Positions 53,960-63,413 of a stretch of 64,000 nucleotides of DNA are shown here, in pieces. Position 1 is the first letter of the stretch; every line of letters begins with the position of its first letter. The position numbers were made by a program, and so were the translations under genes. Under the pieces are notes generated by a model that searched no databases, was not told the origin of the DNA, and saw only the letters and a program-made list of their open reading frames with translations. Source of the DNA: Hydrogenophaga crassostreae. GTDB lineage: Bacteria; Pseudomonadota; Gammaproteobacteria; Burkholderiales; Burkholderiaceae_C. The stretch covers positions 2,283,501 to 2,347,500 of the forward strand of contig NZ_CP017476.1 of NCBI RefSeq assembly GCF_001761385.1. Direction: 5' to 3'.

Positions 53960-55086
53960 AAATGCACAAACTCGCCCAGTCACTGGGGCTGGTCGGCTTT
54001 TTGGTGTTGGGCTTGAGCGGATGTGGCTCGACGCCTGAAAAGCTGCAGCCGGCCCCGTTGGGCTCTCCGGCCACTGTCCTTGATGCGGCCCAAGTCTGGA
54101 CCGCCAAGATAGGGGAGTCGGCAGCCCCTCTGGCACCTGTTGTCGTTGGAGGCCGTGTGTTTGTGGCCAGTGCCAAAGGCAACGTCGCAGCCCTGGATGC
54201 AGAAACGGGTCGCGACATCTGGCGTGTGAGTTTGAATGCAGAATTGGGTGCGGGGGTAGGGGCGGATGGACAATCGGCCGCCGTCATTACCCGCGACAAC
54301 GACCTTGTGACCTTGCGCGATGGTCGTGAGGTGTGGCGGATACGCTTGCCTGCGCGCTCGTTCACGGCGCCATTGGTTGCAGGAGGGCGTGTCTTCGTTT
54401 TGATGGCCGATCGCAGTGTGGGCGCGTACGACGGAAGCACTGGGGCCCGACTATGGACGCAGAGCCGCCCGAGCGAGCCGCTGGTACTGGGACAGGGTGG
54501 GGTGCTTTTAGCCGTGGGAAACACGCTGGTTGCGGGTTTGTCTGCGCGGATGACGGGGCTTGACCCGTCAAACGGCAACGTGCAATGGCAGGCCTTGCTG
54601 GCCAGCTCCCGAGGGACCAATGAGGTCGAAAGACTGGTGGATCTGGTTGGTTCTGTCAGTCGGGAGGGCGAGAGCGTATGCGCTCGTGCCTTCGGAGCAG
54701 CCGTGGGTTGCGTGGATACGAGCCGCGGCGCGACCATTTGGAGCAAGGTTGCCAAGGGCAGCAACGGCGTGAGTGGCGATGCCACCCGCGTTTTTGCCAC
54801 CGAATCCGATGGCAGCGTTCAGGCTTGGCAACGTGACAATGGTGAAGCCGCCTGGCGCGTTGATCGCCTCAAGTTCCGTGATCTCACAGCACCCAAGGCT
54901 GTCGGACGTGCTGTTGTGATTGGTGACGCCAATGGCAATGTGCATGTCTTGTCGCGTGAAGATGGCAGTGACATGGCGCGTTTTACAACCGATGGTTCTG
55001 CGATCCTTGGGGCTCCTGTGGTGTCTGACCAGGTGCTGATCGTGCAGACGCAAAAAGGTGGCGTGTACGCTTGGCGCCCCCGTTAA
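53956..55086 (+). CDS. bamB: Outer membrane assembly lipoprotein BamB
   Basis: Beta-propeller lipoprotein of the BAM complex. 376 residues from TTG 53956, which has GGAGG at seven bases' spacing and overlaps the previous stop; ATG 53962 is the alternative. The lipobox LSGC gives Cys23. Several PQQ-like propeller repeats are visible (GNVAALDAETGRDIWRVSL; GAYDGSTGARLWTQ). Followed by a strong bidirectional terminator. Confidence 0.93.
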   Translation: MKMHKLAQSLGLVGFLVLGLSGCGSTPEKLQPAPLGSPATVLDAAQVWTAKIGESAAPLAPVVVGGRVFVASAKGNVAALDAETGRDIWRVSLNAELGAGVGADGQSAAVITRDNDLVTLRDGREVWRIRLPARSFTAPLVAGGRVFVLMADRSVGAYDGSTGARLWTQSRPSEPLVLGQGGVLLAVGNTLVAGLSARMTGLDPSNGNVQWQALLASSRGTNEVERLVDLVGSVSREGESVCARAFGAAVGCVDTSRGATIWSKVAKGSNGVSGDATRVFATESDGSVQAWQRDNGEAAWRVDRLKFRDLTAPKAVGRAVVIGDANGNVHVLSREDGSDMARFTTDGSAILGAPVVSDQVLIVQTQKGGVYAWRPR

Positions 55087-55152
55087 GGGACCTTGCATTT
55101 TTTGCCTGGCACCTGTCAGCTTGTGATCTTTTTGGCCGTCCGGCCATAAATA

Positions 55153-55190
55153 GCAAAAAACCACCGTGCGGGATGCCGGTGGTTTTTTGC
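55153..55190. terminator. Bidirectional-looking terminator between bamB and der
   Basis: A perfect 14-bp stem (GCAAAAAACCACCG with CGGTGGTTTTTTGC) with a ten-base loop. The A-run and T-run are part of the stem, so it could work on both strands. It ends the ndk-to-bamB run. Confidence 0.85.
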
Positions 55191-55209
55191 ACTTGAAAGG
55201 TAACCGTTC

Positions 55210-56547
55210 GTGAAACCCGTCATCGCCTTGGTAGGGCGCCCCAATGTGGGCAAATCCACCCTGTTCAACCGCTTGACGAGTTCACGCGATGCCATCGTCG
55301 CCGACTTCGCAGGCCTCACCCGCGACCGCCACTATGGCAATGGTCGACAAGGACGCCGCGAATACATCGTGATCGACACCGGTGGATTCGAACCCGATGC
55401 TGGCGAGGGCAGCATTTACCGCGAAATGGCCAAGCAGACCAGGCAAGCGGTTGCCGAGTCGGATGTGGTGATTTTTGTGGTGGATGCCCGCGGCGGCATC
55501 AGCGCACAGGACCACGAAATCGGGCAGTACCTGCGTCGATTGGGCAAACCCACAATTCTTGTGGCCAACAAAGCCGAAGGCATGACCCAGGGTCTGCAAC
55601 TGGTTGAGTTTTACGAACTGGGCCTCGGCGAGGTGATTCCAGTCTCGGGGGCCCATGGTCAAGGTATCCGCACCATGCTCGATCTGGCGCTTGAAGCCAT
55701 TCCAGGCCTGCCGCCAGAAGACGAGGAAGAGCCCGAGATCGACACCAGCGTGATCCGTCTGGCCGTTGCCGGCCGTCCCAATGTGGGCAAGTCGACGCTG
55801 ATCAACGTCTGGCTGGGGGAAGAGCGTCTGGTTGCATTTGACCTGCCGGGCACTACCCGCGATGCGATTTCTGTTCCGTTTGAGCGCGATGGTCAGAAGT
55901 TTGAGCTGATCGACACCGCCGGCTTGCGCCGCAAAGGGCGTGTGTTTGAAGCGATTGAAAAATTCTCGGTGGTCAAAACCTTGCAGGCCATTGAAAACGC
56001 TCACGTCGTGTTGCTGTTGCTGGATGCCGAGCAGGGGGTGACCGACCAGGACGCTCACATTGCTGGCTATATTCTCGAGAGCGGACGTGCGGTGGTTCTG
56101 GCCATCAACAAGTGGGATGCAGTGGATGCCTACCAAAGGGAGCAGGTTGAGCGTCAGATCGAAACCCGTTTGGCATTTCTGAAATTCGCTTCACTGCATC
56201 TGATCTCGGCAAAGAAGCGCCAGGGTCTTGGGCCGGTGTGGAAATCGATCGTTTTGGCCCAAAAATCGGCCATGCGCAAAATGACCACCCCGGTACTCAC
56301 TCGGCTGCTGCTCGAAGCGACTGCCTTCCAGGCGCCGATGCGCAGCGGCATGTTCCGCCCCAAAATGCGTTACGCCCATCAAGGGGGCATGAACCCGCCT
56401 GTGATCGTGATTCACGGCAATTCGCTGGACAAAGTGCCGGATGCCTACAAGCGGTTTCTGGAGGGGCGCTTTCGGAAAGCTTTTGATTTGGTCGGCACCC
56501 CCTTGAGAATTGAATTCAAGACCTCAGATAACCCTTACAAAGACTGA
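55210..56547 (+). CDS. der: Ribosome biogenesis GTPase Der (EngA)
   Basis: Double-G-domain GTPase needed for 50S maturation. 445 residues from GTG 55210, preceded by AAAGG. Both domains have GRPNVGKST (starting near residues 7 and 190); G4 motifs are NKAEG in the first and NKWD in the second. The C-terminal KH-like domain carries HGNSLDKVPDAYKRFLEGRF. It begins 20 bases after a terminator, so it needs a promoter close by or readthrough. Confidence 0.97.
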   Translation: MKPVIALVGRPNVGKSTLFNRLTSSRDAIVADFAGLTRDRHYGNGRQGRREYIVIDTGGFEPDAGEGSIYREMAKQTRQAVAESDVVIFVVDARGGISAQDHEIGQYLRRLGKPTILVANKAEGMTQGLQLVEFYELGLGEVIPVSGAHGQGIRTMLDLALEAIPGLPPEDEEEPEIDTSVIRLAVAGRPNVGKSTLINVWLGEERLVAFDLPGTTRDAISVPFERDGQKFELIDTAGLRRKGRVFEAIEKFSVVKTLQAIENAHVVLLLLDAEQGVTDQDAHIAGYILESGRAVVLAINKWDAVDAYQREQVERQIETRLAFLKFASLHLISAKKRQGLGPVWKSIVLAQKSAMRKMTTPVLTRLLLEATAFQAPMRSGMFRPKMRYAHQGGMNPPVIVIHGNSLDKVPDAYKRFLEGRFRKAFDLVGTPLRIEFKTSDNPYKD

Positions 56548-56634
56548 GCGACCCTCAGTTTTACTTGGCTTGCCGCACATTGGGGTGTGGTAAGGTCCGA
56601 TCCTTATCAACTTCTTTTGAACACGGAGCATATC

Positions 56635-56886
56635 GTGAGCAATAACAAAGGCCAACTCTTGCAAGATCCTTTTCTGAACCAGCTTCGCCGGGAACACGTT
56701 CCTGTGTCGATTTACCTGGTCAATGGCATCAAACTGCAAGGTCAGATCGAATCGTTCGACCAGTATGTGGTCCTTCTGCGCAACACCGTGACGCAGATGG
56801 TTTACAAACACGCGATCTCCACCATCGTTCCTGGTCGCCCGGTGCAATTTTCCGCCGCTGCACCAGAAGAAGCTCCCGCGCCTTGA
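56635..56886 (+). CDS. hfq: RNA chaperone Hfq
   Basis: Sm-like hexameric RNA-binding protein for small-RNA regulation. The GTG at 56635 (GGAG precedes at six bases) gives 83 residues. The Sm1 and Sm2 motifs are complete, with YLVNGIKLQGQIESFD and YKHAISTIVPGR. The C-terminal tail is only about ten residues, much shorter than in E. coli. It heads the hfq-hflX-hflK-hflC block. Confidence 0.97.
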   Translation: MSNNKGQLLQDPFLNQLRREHVPVSIYLVNGIKLQGQIESFDQYVVLLRNTVTQMVYKHAISTIVPGRPVQFSAAAPEEAPAP

Positions 56887-56938
56887 TTCCCCTTTTGAAT
56901 CCGGCCGTGCTTGGTGCGGCTGCGGCGATGACATCGCC

Positions 56939-58123
56939 GTGAACGCGTCCTCTCCCTCTCAAGAAAAGCGCCCCTCAGTCATTCTGGTGGGGGTGGACTT
57001 TGGTCATGCCCATTTTGATGGCGAGCTGCTTGAATTGGGCTTGCTCGCCCAGACGGCGGGTTTTGCAGTGGCTGATCGCGTGAGCTGTAAGCGCCGCGCC
57101 CCTGACCCGGCCTTGTTTGTGGGTTCTGGAAAGGCCGAAGAGATCAAGATGCTGGCGCAGAGCACTGGGGCATCTGAAGTCTTGTTCGATCAGTCGCTCA
57201 GCCCCGCTCAACAGCGCAACCTGGAGCGCGCTTTGGACCTGCCGGTCAACGACCGCACATTGCTGATCCTGCAAATTTTTGCCCAGCGTGCACGCAGCCA
57301 CGAGGGCAAGTTGCAGGTCGAGCTGGCCAAGCTTCAGTACCTGTCAACGCGCCTGGTTCGCCGTTGGTCGCACCTTGAGCGCCAAAGTGGCGGTATTGGT
57401 ATGCGCGGCGGTCCGGGTGAGACGCAGATCGAGCTCGATCGTCGAATGATTGGTGAGTCCATCAAGCGCACCAAGGAGCGGCTGGAGAAGGTCAAAAAGC
57501 AGCGTGCCACCCAGCGCCGGCAGCGAGAGCGACGTGACGCCTACATGATCTCCCTGGTCGGGTATACCAACGCAGGCAAGTCGTCTCTGTTCAACAGCCT
57601 GGTGAAGGCACGCGCTTATGCGGCCGACCAGTTGTTTGCCACACTGGACACCACCACCCGCCAGCTCTACCTGGGCGAGGCGGGCCGATCCGTTTCTCTG
57701 TCCGACACGGTGGGGTTCATTCGGGATCTGCCCCACGGACTTGTTGATGCGTTTGCTGCGACACTGCAGGAAGCGGCCGACGCCGATTTGCTGTTGCATG
57801 TCGTCGATGCTTCGAATCCGGCCCATTTGGAGCAAATCCAGTCGGTTCAGGGTGTGTTGCGCGATATTGGTGCAGGCGATGTGCCCCAAGTGTTGATTTT
57901 CAACAAGCTAGATGCGATGGAGCCATCCACTTTGCCACGCGAATTGAGCGATGTCATGGAACTGGATGGGGTCAGCGTGTCTCGTACCTTTGTCAGCGCC
58001 CATACTGGCCAGGGCATGCCCGAACTGCGTGCGCTGCTGGCCCAGCGGGTACTGGCTACCCATCCGAACCAAGGCCCTGAATTGCCAGTGGCCCTGGATG
58101 AATCTGAAAAGCCCTTGCCCTGA
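56939..58123 (+). CDS. hflX: Ribosome-associated GTPase HflX
   Basis: Splits stalled or heat-damaged ribosomes. 394 residues from GTG 56939; the ribosome-binding site is weak. The N-terminal HflX domain has DPALFVGSGKAEEIK and the conserved Gly-rich SGGIGMRGGPGETQIELDR. The G domain has GYTNAGKSSLFN, DTVGFI and NKLD. Between hfq and hflK, the standard arrangement. Confidence 0.97.
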   Translation: MNASSPSQEKRPSVILVGVDFGHAHFDGELLELGLLAQTAGFAVADRVSCKRRAPDPALFVGSGKAEEIKMLAQSTGASEVLFDQSLSPAQQRNLERALDLPVNDRTLLILQIFAQRARSHEGKLQVELAKLQYLSTRLVRRWSHLERQSGGIGMRGGPGETQIELDRRMIGESIKRTKERLEKVKKQRATQRRQRERRDAYMISLVGYTNAGKSSLFNSLVKARAYAADQLFATLDTTTRQLYLGEAGRSVSLSDTVGFIRDLPHGLVDAFAATLQEAADADLLLHVVDASNPAHLEQIQSVQGVLRDIGAGDVPQVLIFNKLDAMEPSTLPRELSDVMELDGVSVSRTFVSAHTGQGMPELRALLAQRVLATHPNQGPELPVALDESEKPLP

Positions 58124-58167
58124 TTGGGCACAATGCGGACTCCAACCTTGAATCGAGCGAACCAGCC

Positions 58168-59553
58168 ATGGATGTGAATTTGCAAGACCCGAATCGCGGT
58201 GATTTACCCGCGATCAAGCCTGCTTCAGGTGCTAAACAGCGTCTGTTGGGGGTGTTCAATTTGAACGATCCGCGCTGGGGTCGAGATGACAACGAGGCAC
58301 CGGATGGCGAAAAGCCTCCGCATACCGACAATGAAGAGCCGCCACGTCAACCGCCCCGACAGCCCCGGCCCACGTCGAATGGCAACCAGGGCCCGCCGGA
58401 TCTGGATGAGCTTTGGCGTGATTTCAATCGCAAGCTCGGTGGCCTGTTGGGTGGCAAAGGTGGCAACAACGGCGGCAGGGGTGGTTCCGACAATGGTGGG
58501 GGCTTCAATCCGAGTCCCAAGTCCACGGGTATTGGCATAGGCCTGATCGCTGGCGTTGCAGCACTGATCTGGGTGGGCACCGGCATTTTCATCGTGCAAG
58601 AAGGTGAACAGGCGGTGATCACACAGTTCGGCAAGTACAACCGAACGGTGGGCGCTGGCTTCAACATGCGCATGCCGTACCCCATCGAGCGTCACGAAAC
58701 CATTCCGGTCACCCGAATCCGTTCGGTGGATGTGGGGCGCGAAAACATCGTACCCGCGACCGGGTTGCGTGAGTCGGCCATGCTGACCTCCGATGAAAAC
58801 ATCGTGGAGATCAAGTTCGCCGTGCAATACCGGCTGAACGATGCGCGGGCATTCTTGTTCGAAAGTCGCGATCCAGACGCCTCCGTGGTGAAAGTGGCTG
58901 AAACCGCGCTGCGCGAAGTCATCGGCAAGATGAAGATGGATGCGGCTTTGGCCGAGGAGCGTGATCAGATTGCACCCCGTGTGCGGGGATTGATGCAAGC
59001 CATGCTCGATCAATACAAAGTTGGTATCGAGGTGGTTGCCATCAACTTGCAGCAAGATGGTGTTCGCCCACCCGAGCAAGTTCAGGCGGCTTTTGACGAC
59101 GTGCTCAAAGCTGGACAGGAACGCGAGCGTGCCAAGAACGAAGCGCAGGCCTATGCCAATGACGTTGTGCCGCGTGCCCGAGGTGCCGCTTCGCGCTTGA
59201 CGGAAGAGGCTGAAGGTTACCGAGCCCGTATCGTTGCGCAAGCTGAAGGTGATGCCAACCGTTTCAGCTCGGTTTTGGCTGAATACCAAAAGGCGCCTCA
59301 GGTAACCCGTGACCGCATGTATGTGGACAGCATGCAGCAGATTTATGGCAGCGTGACGAAGGTCATGGTGGACAGCAAGTCGGGCTCCAATTTGCTCTAT
59401 TTGCCGCTGGACAAGATCATGCAGATGACGGGCCAATCTGGCACGCCAAGCCCGTCCGTCAGCAGCGCACCAGTGGCCGCAACAACGGCGCAACAACGTA
59501 CCAGCAACGACACAGACAACCCAGCCCGCTCGCGCGAGCGCGAGTCGCGTTGA
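58168..59553 (+). CDS. hflK: FtsH modulator HflK (SPFH family)
   Basis: Membrane subunit of the HflK-HflC complex that surrounds and modulates the FtsH protease. 461 residues. A cytoplasmic Gly/Pro-rich N-terminus of about 120 residues precedes one helix (about 124-143) and the SPFH domain starting FIVQEGEQAVITQFGKY. The C-terminal region after about 410 is low-complexity Ser/Thr/Ala. It lies 44 bases after hflX and 52 before hflC. Confidence 0.96.
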   Translation: MDVNLQDPNRGDLPAIKPASGAKQRLLGVFNLNDPRWGRDDNEAPDGEKPPHTDNEEPPRQPPRQPRPTSNGNQGPPDLDELWRDFNRKLGGLLGGKGGNNGGRGGSDNGGGFNPSPKSTGIGIGLIAGVAALIWVGTGIFIVQEGEQAVITQFGKYNRTVGAGFNMRMPYPIERHETIPVTRIRSVDVGRENIVPATGLRESAMLTSDENIVEIKFAVQYRLNDARAFLFESRDPDASVVKVAETALREVIGKMKMDAALAEERDQIAPRVRGLMQAMLDQYKVGIEVVAINLQQDGVRPPEQVQAAFDDVLKAGQERERAKNEAQAYANDVVPRARGAASRLTEEAEGYRARIVAQAEGDANRFSSVLAEYQKAPQVTRDRMYVDSMQQIYGSVTKVMVDSKSGSNLLYLPLDKIMQMTGQSGTPSPSVSSAPVAATTAQQRTSNDTDNPARSRERESR

Positions 59554-59605
59554 TTCGTCTATCTGACGTCTTGGCCCACACGCACCCAATTTTGAGAGCA
59601 TTCAA

Positions 59606-60493
59606 ATGAACAAAACAGGTTTTGCCCTGACTTCGTTGGCAGTGGCTCTGGCCATTGCCAGCTCCATGCTGTTTGTGGTCGACCAGCGCCAATTCGGCGT
59701 GGTATATCAACTGGGACAGATCAAGAAAGTGGTCACCGAGCCGGGCTTGAACTTCAAGCTGCCACCGCCGTTCCAGAACGTGTCGTACATCGACAAGCGA
59801 CTGCTGACGCTGGAGAGCACCGATTCGGAACCCACGCTGACGGCTGAAAAGCAGCGCGTGGTGATCGACTGGTATGTGCGTTGGCGCATCAGCGAACCAC
59901 AGCAATACATTCGAAACGTTGGTTTGAACGAAAGCGCAGGCGTCATTCAGCTCAACCGTGTGGTGCGCAACTCGTTCCAGCAAGAAGTGAACAAGCGCAC
60001 CGTGAGTGAATTGCTGTCCACTCGCCGTGAAGAACTGATGGAGGATGTGAAGCGGCAGGTGCTTGCCGCCGTTCGTGGATCCGACAAACCTTGGGGCATG
60101 GACATCGTTGATGTGCGCATCACACGCGTGGACTACGCCCAAAGCATCACAAAATCGGTTTACGACCGAATGGAGGCCGAACGCAAGCGGGTTGCCAACG
60201 ACTTGCGCGCTCAAGGTTTTGCTGAGGGTGAAAAGATTCGCGCCGATGCCGATCGCCAACGAGAAGTGATTGTGGCGAATGCGTTCCGTGATGCACAAAA
60301 GGTCAAGGGTGATGGCGACGGCAAAGCCGCAGGCATCTACGCCGAGGCATTTGGCCGCGATGCCTCGTTTGCGAAGTTCTATCGCAGCCTGGAGGCATAC
60401 AAGAGCAGCTTCGCCAGCAAGTCTGATGTGCTGGTCGTTGACCCGAGCTCTGACTTTTTCAAGGCCATGCGCAGCAGCGACGTCACCAAGTAG
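59606..60493 (+). CDS. hflC: FtsH modulator HflC (SPFH family)
   Basis: Partner of HflK. 295 residues; an N-terminal signal-anchor (about 5-23) leads into an SPFH domain with VDQRQFGVVYQLGQIK. The central DRMEAERKRVANDLRAQG and the helical EGEKIRADADRQREVI stretch are typical. The ATG follows GAGAG. DUF2065 follows after eight bases. Confidence 0.96.
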   Translation: MNKTGFALTSLAVALAIASSMLFVVDQRQFGVVYQLGQIKKVVTEPGLNFKLPPPFQNVSYIDKRLLTLESTDSEPTLTAEKQRVVIDWYVRWRISEPQQYIRNVGLNESAGVIQLNRVVRNSFQQEVNKRTVSELLSTRREELMEDVKRQVLAAVRGSDKPWGMDIVDVRITRVDYAQSITKSVYDRMEAERKRVANDLRAQGFAEGEKIRADADRQREVIVANAFRDAQKVKGDGDGKAAGIYAEAFGRDASFAKFYRSLEAYKSSFASKSDVLVVDPSSDFFKAMRSSDVTK

Positions 60494-60501
60494 GGCGGGG
60501 T

Positions 60502-60687
60502 GTGTCAGACACCTTGTGGGCCGCCCTGGCCCTTTTTCTGATTCTGGAAGGCTTCCTGCCTTTTGTGGCACCCGGTCTTTGGCGTCGGGTGTTTTCTGAA
60601 ATGCTGCAAATGAGCGATGGGCAAATTCGGTTTTTCGGCCTGGTTTGTCTGGTCATCGGGGCCACCAGCTGGTGGCTGATGGACTGA
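60502..60687 (+). CDS. DUF2065 (YjeT-like) small membrane protein
   Basis: 61 residues from GTG 60502, with GGGCGGGG just before. Two hydrophobic segments (about 4-24 and 42-58), with EGFLPFVAPGLWRR between them, match DUF2065, which usually sits between hflC and hisZ or purA. Function unknown; its constant position suggests a link with HflKC or the membrane. Confidence 0.9.
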   Translation: MSDTLWAALALFLILEGFLPFVAPGLWRRVFSEMLQMSDGQIRFFGLVCLVIGATSWWLMD

Positions 60688-60738
60688 ATTTGAGTCTATT
60701 GTTCGGTCAGTTCGTCAGCCGGAGGCGACAGATCGGCT

Positions 60739-60765
60739 TAAAGCGGCTTCGCGGCCCGGTAAAAT
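60739..60765 (+). promoter_or_regulatory. Candidate promoter of hisZ-purA
   Basis: A good -10 box TAAAAT at 60760-60765 lies 24 bases before the hisZ ATG; a weak TTAAAG at 60739-60744 is about 15 bases upstream as -35. The interval also holds small GC-rich dyads. Confidence 0.3.
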
Positions 60766-60789
60766 CCTTGTTTTAACAGCCTGCCCATC

Positions 60790-61962
60790 ATGCCCATGTC
60801 AGCCTGGGTCCTTCCGGATCACATAGCCGATGTCTTGCCTTCAGAAGCTCGGCACATCGAAGAACTCCGTCGGGGTTTGCTGGATACCACCCGTAGTTTT
60901 GGCTACGAACTGGTGATGCCTCCTTTGCTGGAACACCTGGAGTCGTTGCTCACAGGTACTGGTGAAGCCCTCGATTTACAAACTTTCAAGCTCGTTGATC
61001 AGCTCTCGGGGCGCACGCTCGGCCTGCGCGCCGACAGCACGCCCCAGGTCGCCCGTATCGACGCCCACTTGCTCAACAGGCAAGGTGTCGCACGTCTGAG
61101 CTACTGCGGCCCCGTGGTACACACCAGGGTCGACCGGCCTCTGGCCAGCCGTGAGCCGATGCAGTTTGGTGCCGAGATCTATGGCCATGCGGGACTGGAG
61201 GCTGATCTTGAAGTGATTGAATTGGCCCATGCTTGCCTGAGTGGTGCCGGCGCAGGTGAGTTGTTGCTCGATCTGGCCGATGTGCGCGTGATTGATGCGG
61301 TGCTCGCTCCGGTTCAGTTGAACGAGACCCAGACCAACGCGATACATGCGGCATTGGCCGCCAAAGACGTGACCGAGCTCAAGTCTTTGTCCAGAGACTT
61401 GCCCGCCCCGGTGCGTGCAGATTTGTGTGCCTTGCCCACACTGTTTGGTGGCGTAGAGGTGTTGAGCGAGGCCCGGCGATTGCTTCAGCCATCGCCCGAG
61501 CTGCACAACGCACTCGATAACCTGGCCTGGTTGGCCAAACATGTCGAAGGCATGAGGGTGTCGATTGACCTGGCCGATTTGCGGGGTTATGCCTACTACA
61601 CAGGCATGCGATTTGCCATCTTCAGCCATAGTCCGCAAGGCGAAGCGTTGGAGCTGGCGCGTGGTGGCCGGTACGACGAAGTGGGTGCCGTCTTTGGACG
61701 CAACCGCCCGGCGGTGGGCTTCAGTCTGGATGTGAAGGAATTGGTCAGCGCTGTTTTACCGCGCCCGCTGGTTGCTGCAGTGCGGGCGCCTTGGGGTATG
61801 GATTCAGGCCTGCGCCAGGCCATTGCGGCGCTGCGCGCCCAGGGGCAGACGGTGGTTTGCGCCTTGCCTGGCCACGGCCACGAAATGGATGAATTCCAAT
61901 GCGATCGCGAGCTGGTGCAAGACCCGGCCAACAGCGGCGCATGGATCGTAAAGACTCTTTGA
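60790..61962 (+). CDS. hisZ: ATP phosphoribosyltransferase regulatory subunit HisZ
   Basis: HisRS-like paralog that activates the short form of HisG in histidine synthesis. 390 residues; ATG at 60790 or 60796. It keeps class II synthetase features (LPDHIADVLPSEARHIEELR; LRADSTPQVARI; ARGGRYDEVGAVFGRNRPAVG) but lacks the anticodon-binding domain of HisS. hisG is not in the window. Its presence implies a short-form HisG in this organism. Confidence 0.95.
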   Translation: MPMSAWVLPDHIADVLPSEARHIEELRRGLLDTTRSFGYELVMPPLLEHLESLLTGTGEALDLQTFKLVDQLSGRTLGLRADSTPQVARIDAHLLNRQGVARLSYCGPVVHTRVDRPLASREPMQFGAEIYGHAGLEADLEVIELAHACLSGAGAGELLLDLADVRVIDAVLAPVQLNETQTNAIHAALAAKDVTELKSLSRDLPAPVRADLCALPTLFGGVEVLSEARRLLQPSPELHNALDNLAWLAKHVEGMRVSIDLADLRGYAYYTGMRFAIFSHSPQGEALELARGGRYDEVGAVFGRNRPAVGFSLDVKELVSAVLPRPLVAAVRAPWGMDSGLRQAIAALRAQGQTVVCALPGHGHEMDEFQCDRELVQDPANSGAWIVKTL

Positions 61963-61976
61963 TCGGAAAACAGCAG

Positions 61977-63368
61977 ATGATGAACAACAACAGCGCCGTG
62001 GTACCTGGGCGCAATGTGGTCGTGGTAGGCACCCAATGGGGTGACGAAGGCAAAGGAAAGCTGGTCGACTGGCTTACCGAAAGCGCTCAAGGCGTGGTGC
62101 GGTTTCAGGGCGGACACAACGCGGGCCATACGTTGGTGATCAATGGCGTGAAAACCGCACTGCACCTGATTCCCAGCGGCATCATGCGTGCTGGTGTGAA
62201 GTGTTACATCGGCAATGGTGTGGTGGTTTCGGTTGCCAAGTTGTTCGAAGAAATTGCCGGGCTGGAGAAAGCGGGCATAGAGGTGCGTTCACGCCTGCGT
62301 GTGTCCGAAGCGTGCCCGTTGATCCTGCCTTTTCACGCAGCCATCGATATCGCGCGCGAAGCTGCGAAAGTTAAAGCGGGCACCGAAAAGATCGGCACCA
62401 CCGGGCGCGGTATTGGCCCTGCCTACGAAGACAAGATCGCCCGCCGTGCACTGCGCGTTCAAGACCTGAAATACCCCGAGCGATTCGCCACCAAGCTGCG
62501 CGAATTGCTCGATCTGCACAACCATGTCTTGACGACCTACCTGCACTCAGCCGACATGGACTGGGATGCACAGATCGCCGCTTACATGAAGGACGGTGCG
62601 ATTCAGTTTGAGCCGGTATACGCTGAAGCCATGGCCCAGGCAGAGCAGCTCAAACCCATGATCGCGGACGTCTCCCGTGAGTTGAACGATGCCCATGGCA
62701 CAGGAGTCAACCTGTTGTTCGAAGGTGCGCAAGGCACGCTGCTCGACATCGACCATGGAACCTACCCCTTTGTGACCTCCAGCAACTGTGTGGCCGGGAA
62801 TGCATCGGCGGGCGCGGGTGTGGGCCCGGGCATGCTGCACTACGTGTTGGGCATCACCAAGGCCTATTGCACCCGTGTGGGTGGTGGCCCGTTCCCAACC
62901 GAACTCGATTGGGAGAAGGAGGGCACACCCGGATGGCACATGGCCACGGTAGGCGCTGAAAAAGGTGTGACCACTGGCCGCAGTCGCCGCTGCGGGTGGT
63001 TCGATGCGGCTTTGCTCAAACGCTCGGCCCAGGTGAACGGTCTGTCAGGCCTTTGTATCACCAAGCTTGACGTGCTCGATGGTTTGACCGAGTTGATGTT
63101 GTGCACGGGTTATGAGCTGGATGGCGAAACCATCGATATATTGCCGATGGGTGCCGATGAAATTGCCCGATGCAAGCCGATATATGAAGTGATTCCTGGC
63201 TGGACCGATTCCTCTGTGGGTGTCACTGAATTCGATAAATTGCCAGAGAATGCGCGACTCTATTTGAAACGCATTGAAGAAACCACTGGCGTACCGGTGC
63301 ATGTGGTGTCAACGAGTCCGGATCGGGACCACACCATTTTGCTGCGCCATCCCTACCACGCCGCATGA
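61977..63368 (+). CDS. purA: Adenylosuccinate synthetase
   Basis: First committed step from IMP to AMP (GTP-dependent). 463 residues from ATG 61977 (ATG ATG; GGAAAA before). GTQWGDEGKGKLVDWL carries the catalytic Asp; GHNAGHTLVI and TTGRGIGPAYEDK follow, and ITKLDVLDGL binds GTP. 20-30 residues longer than E. coli PurA, as is common in this group. The gap to hisZ is only 14 bases. Confidence 0.97.
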   Translation: MMNNNSAVVPGRNVVVVGTQWGDEGKGKLVDWLTESAQGVVRFQGGHNAGHTLVINGVKTALHLIPSGIMRAGVKCYIGNGVVVSVAKLFEEIAGLEKAGIEVRSRLRVSEACPLILPFHAAIDIAREAAKVKAGTEKIGTTGRGIGPAYEDKIARRALRVQDLKYPERFATKLRELLDLHNHVLTTYLHSADMDWDAQIAAYMKDGAIQFEPVYAEAMAQAEQLKPMIADVSRELNDAHGTGVNLLFEGAQGTLLDIDHGTYPFVTSSNCVAGNASAGAGVGPGMLHYVLGITKAYCTRVGGGPFPTELDWEKEGTPGWHMATVGAEKGVTTGRSRRCGWFDAALLKRSAQVNGLSGLCITKLDVLDGLTELMLCTGYELDGETIDILPMGADEIARCKPIYEVIPGWTDSSVGVTEFDKLPENARLYLKRIEETTGVPVHVVSTSPDRDHTILLRHPYHAA

Positions 63369-63413
63369 ACGTGGCGCAGAATCTCCCAAACTGCAAGCCC
63401 TCTGGAGTGACCC

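Noticed and set aside
55091..55150. Possible small RNA between bamB and der
   Set aside because: Only a terminator is visible; no promoter with good spacing lies in the short stretch before it.
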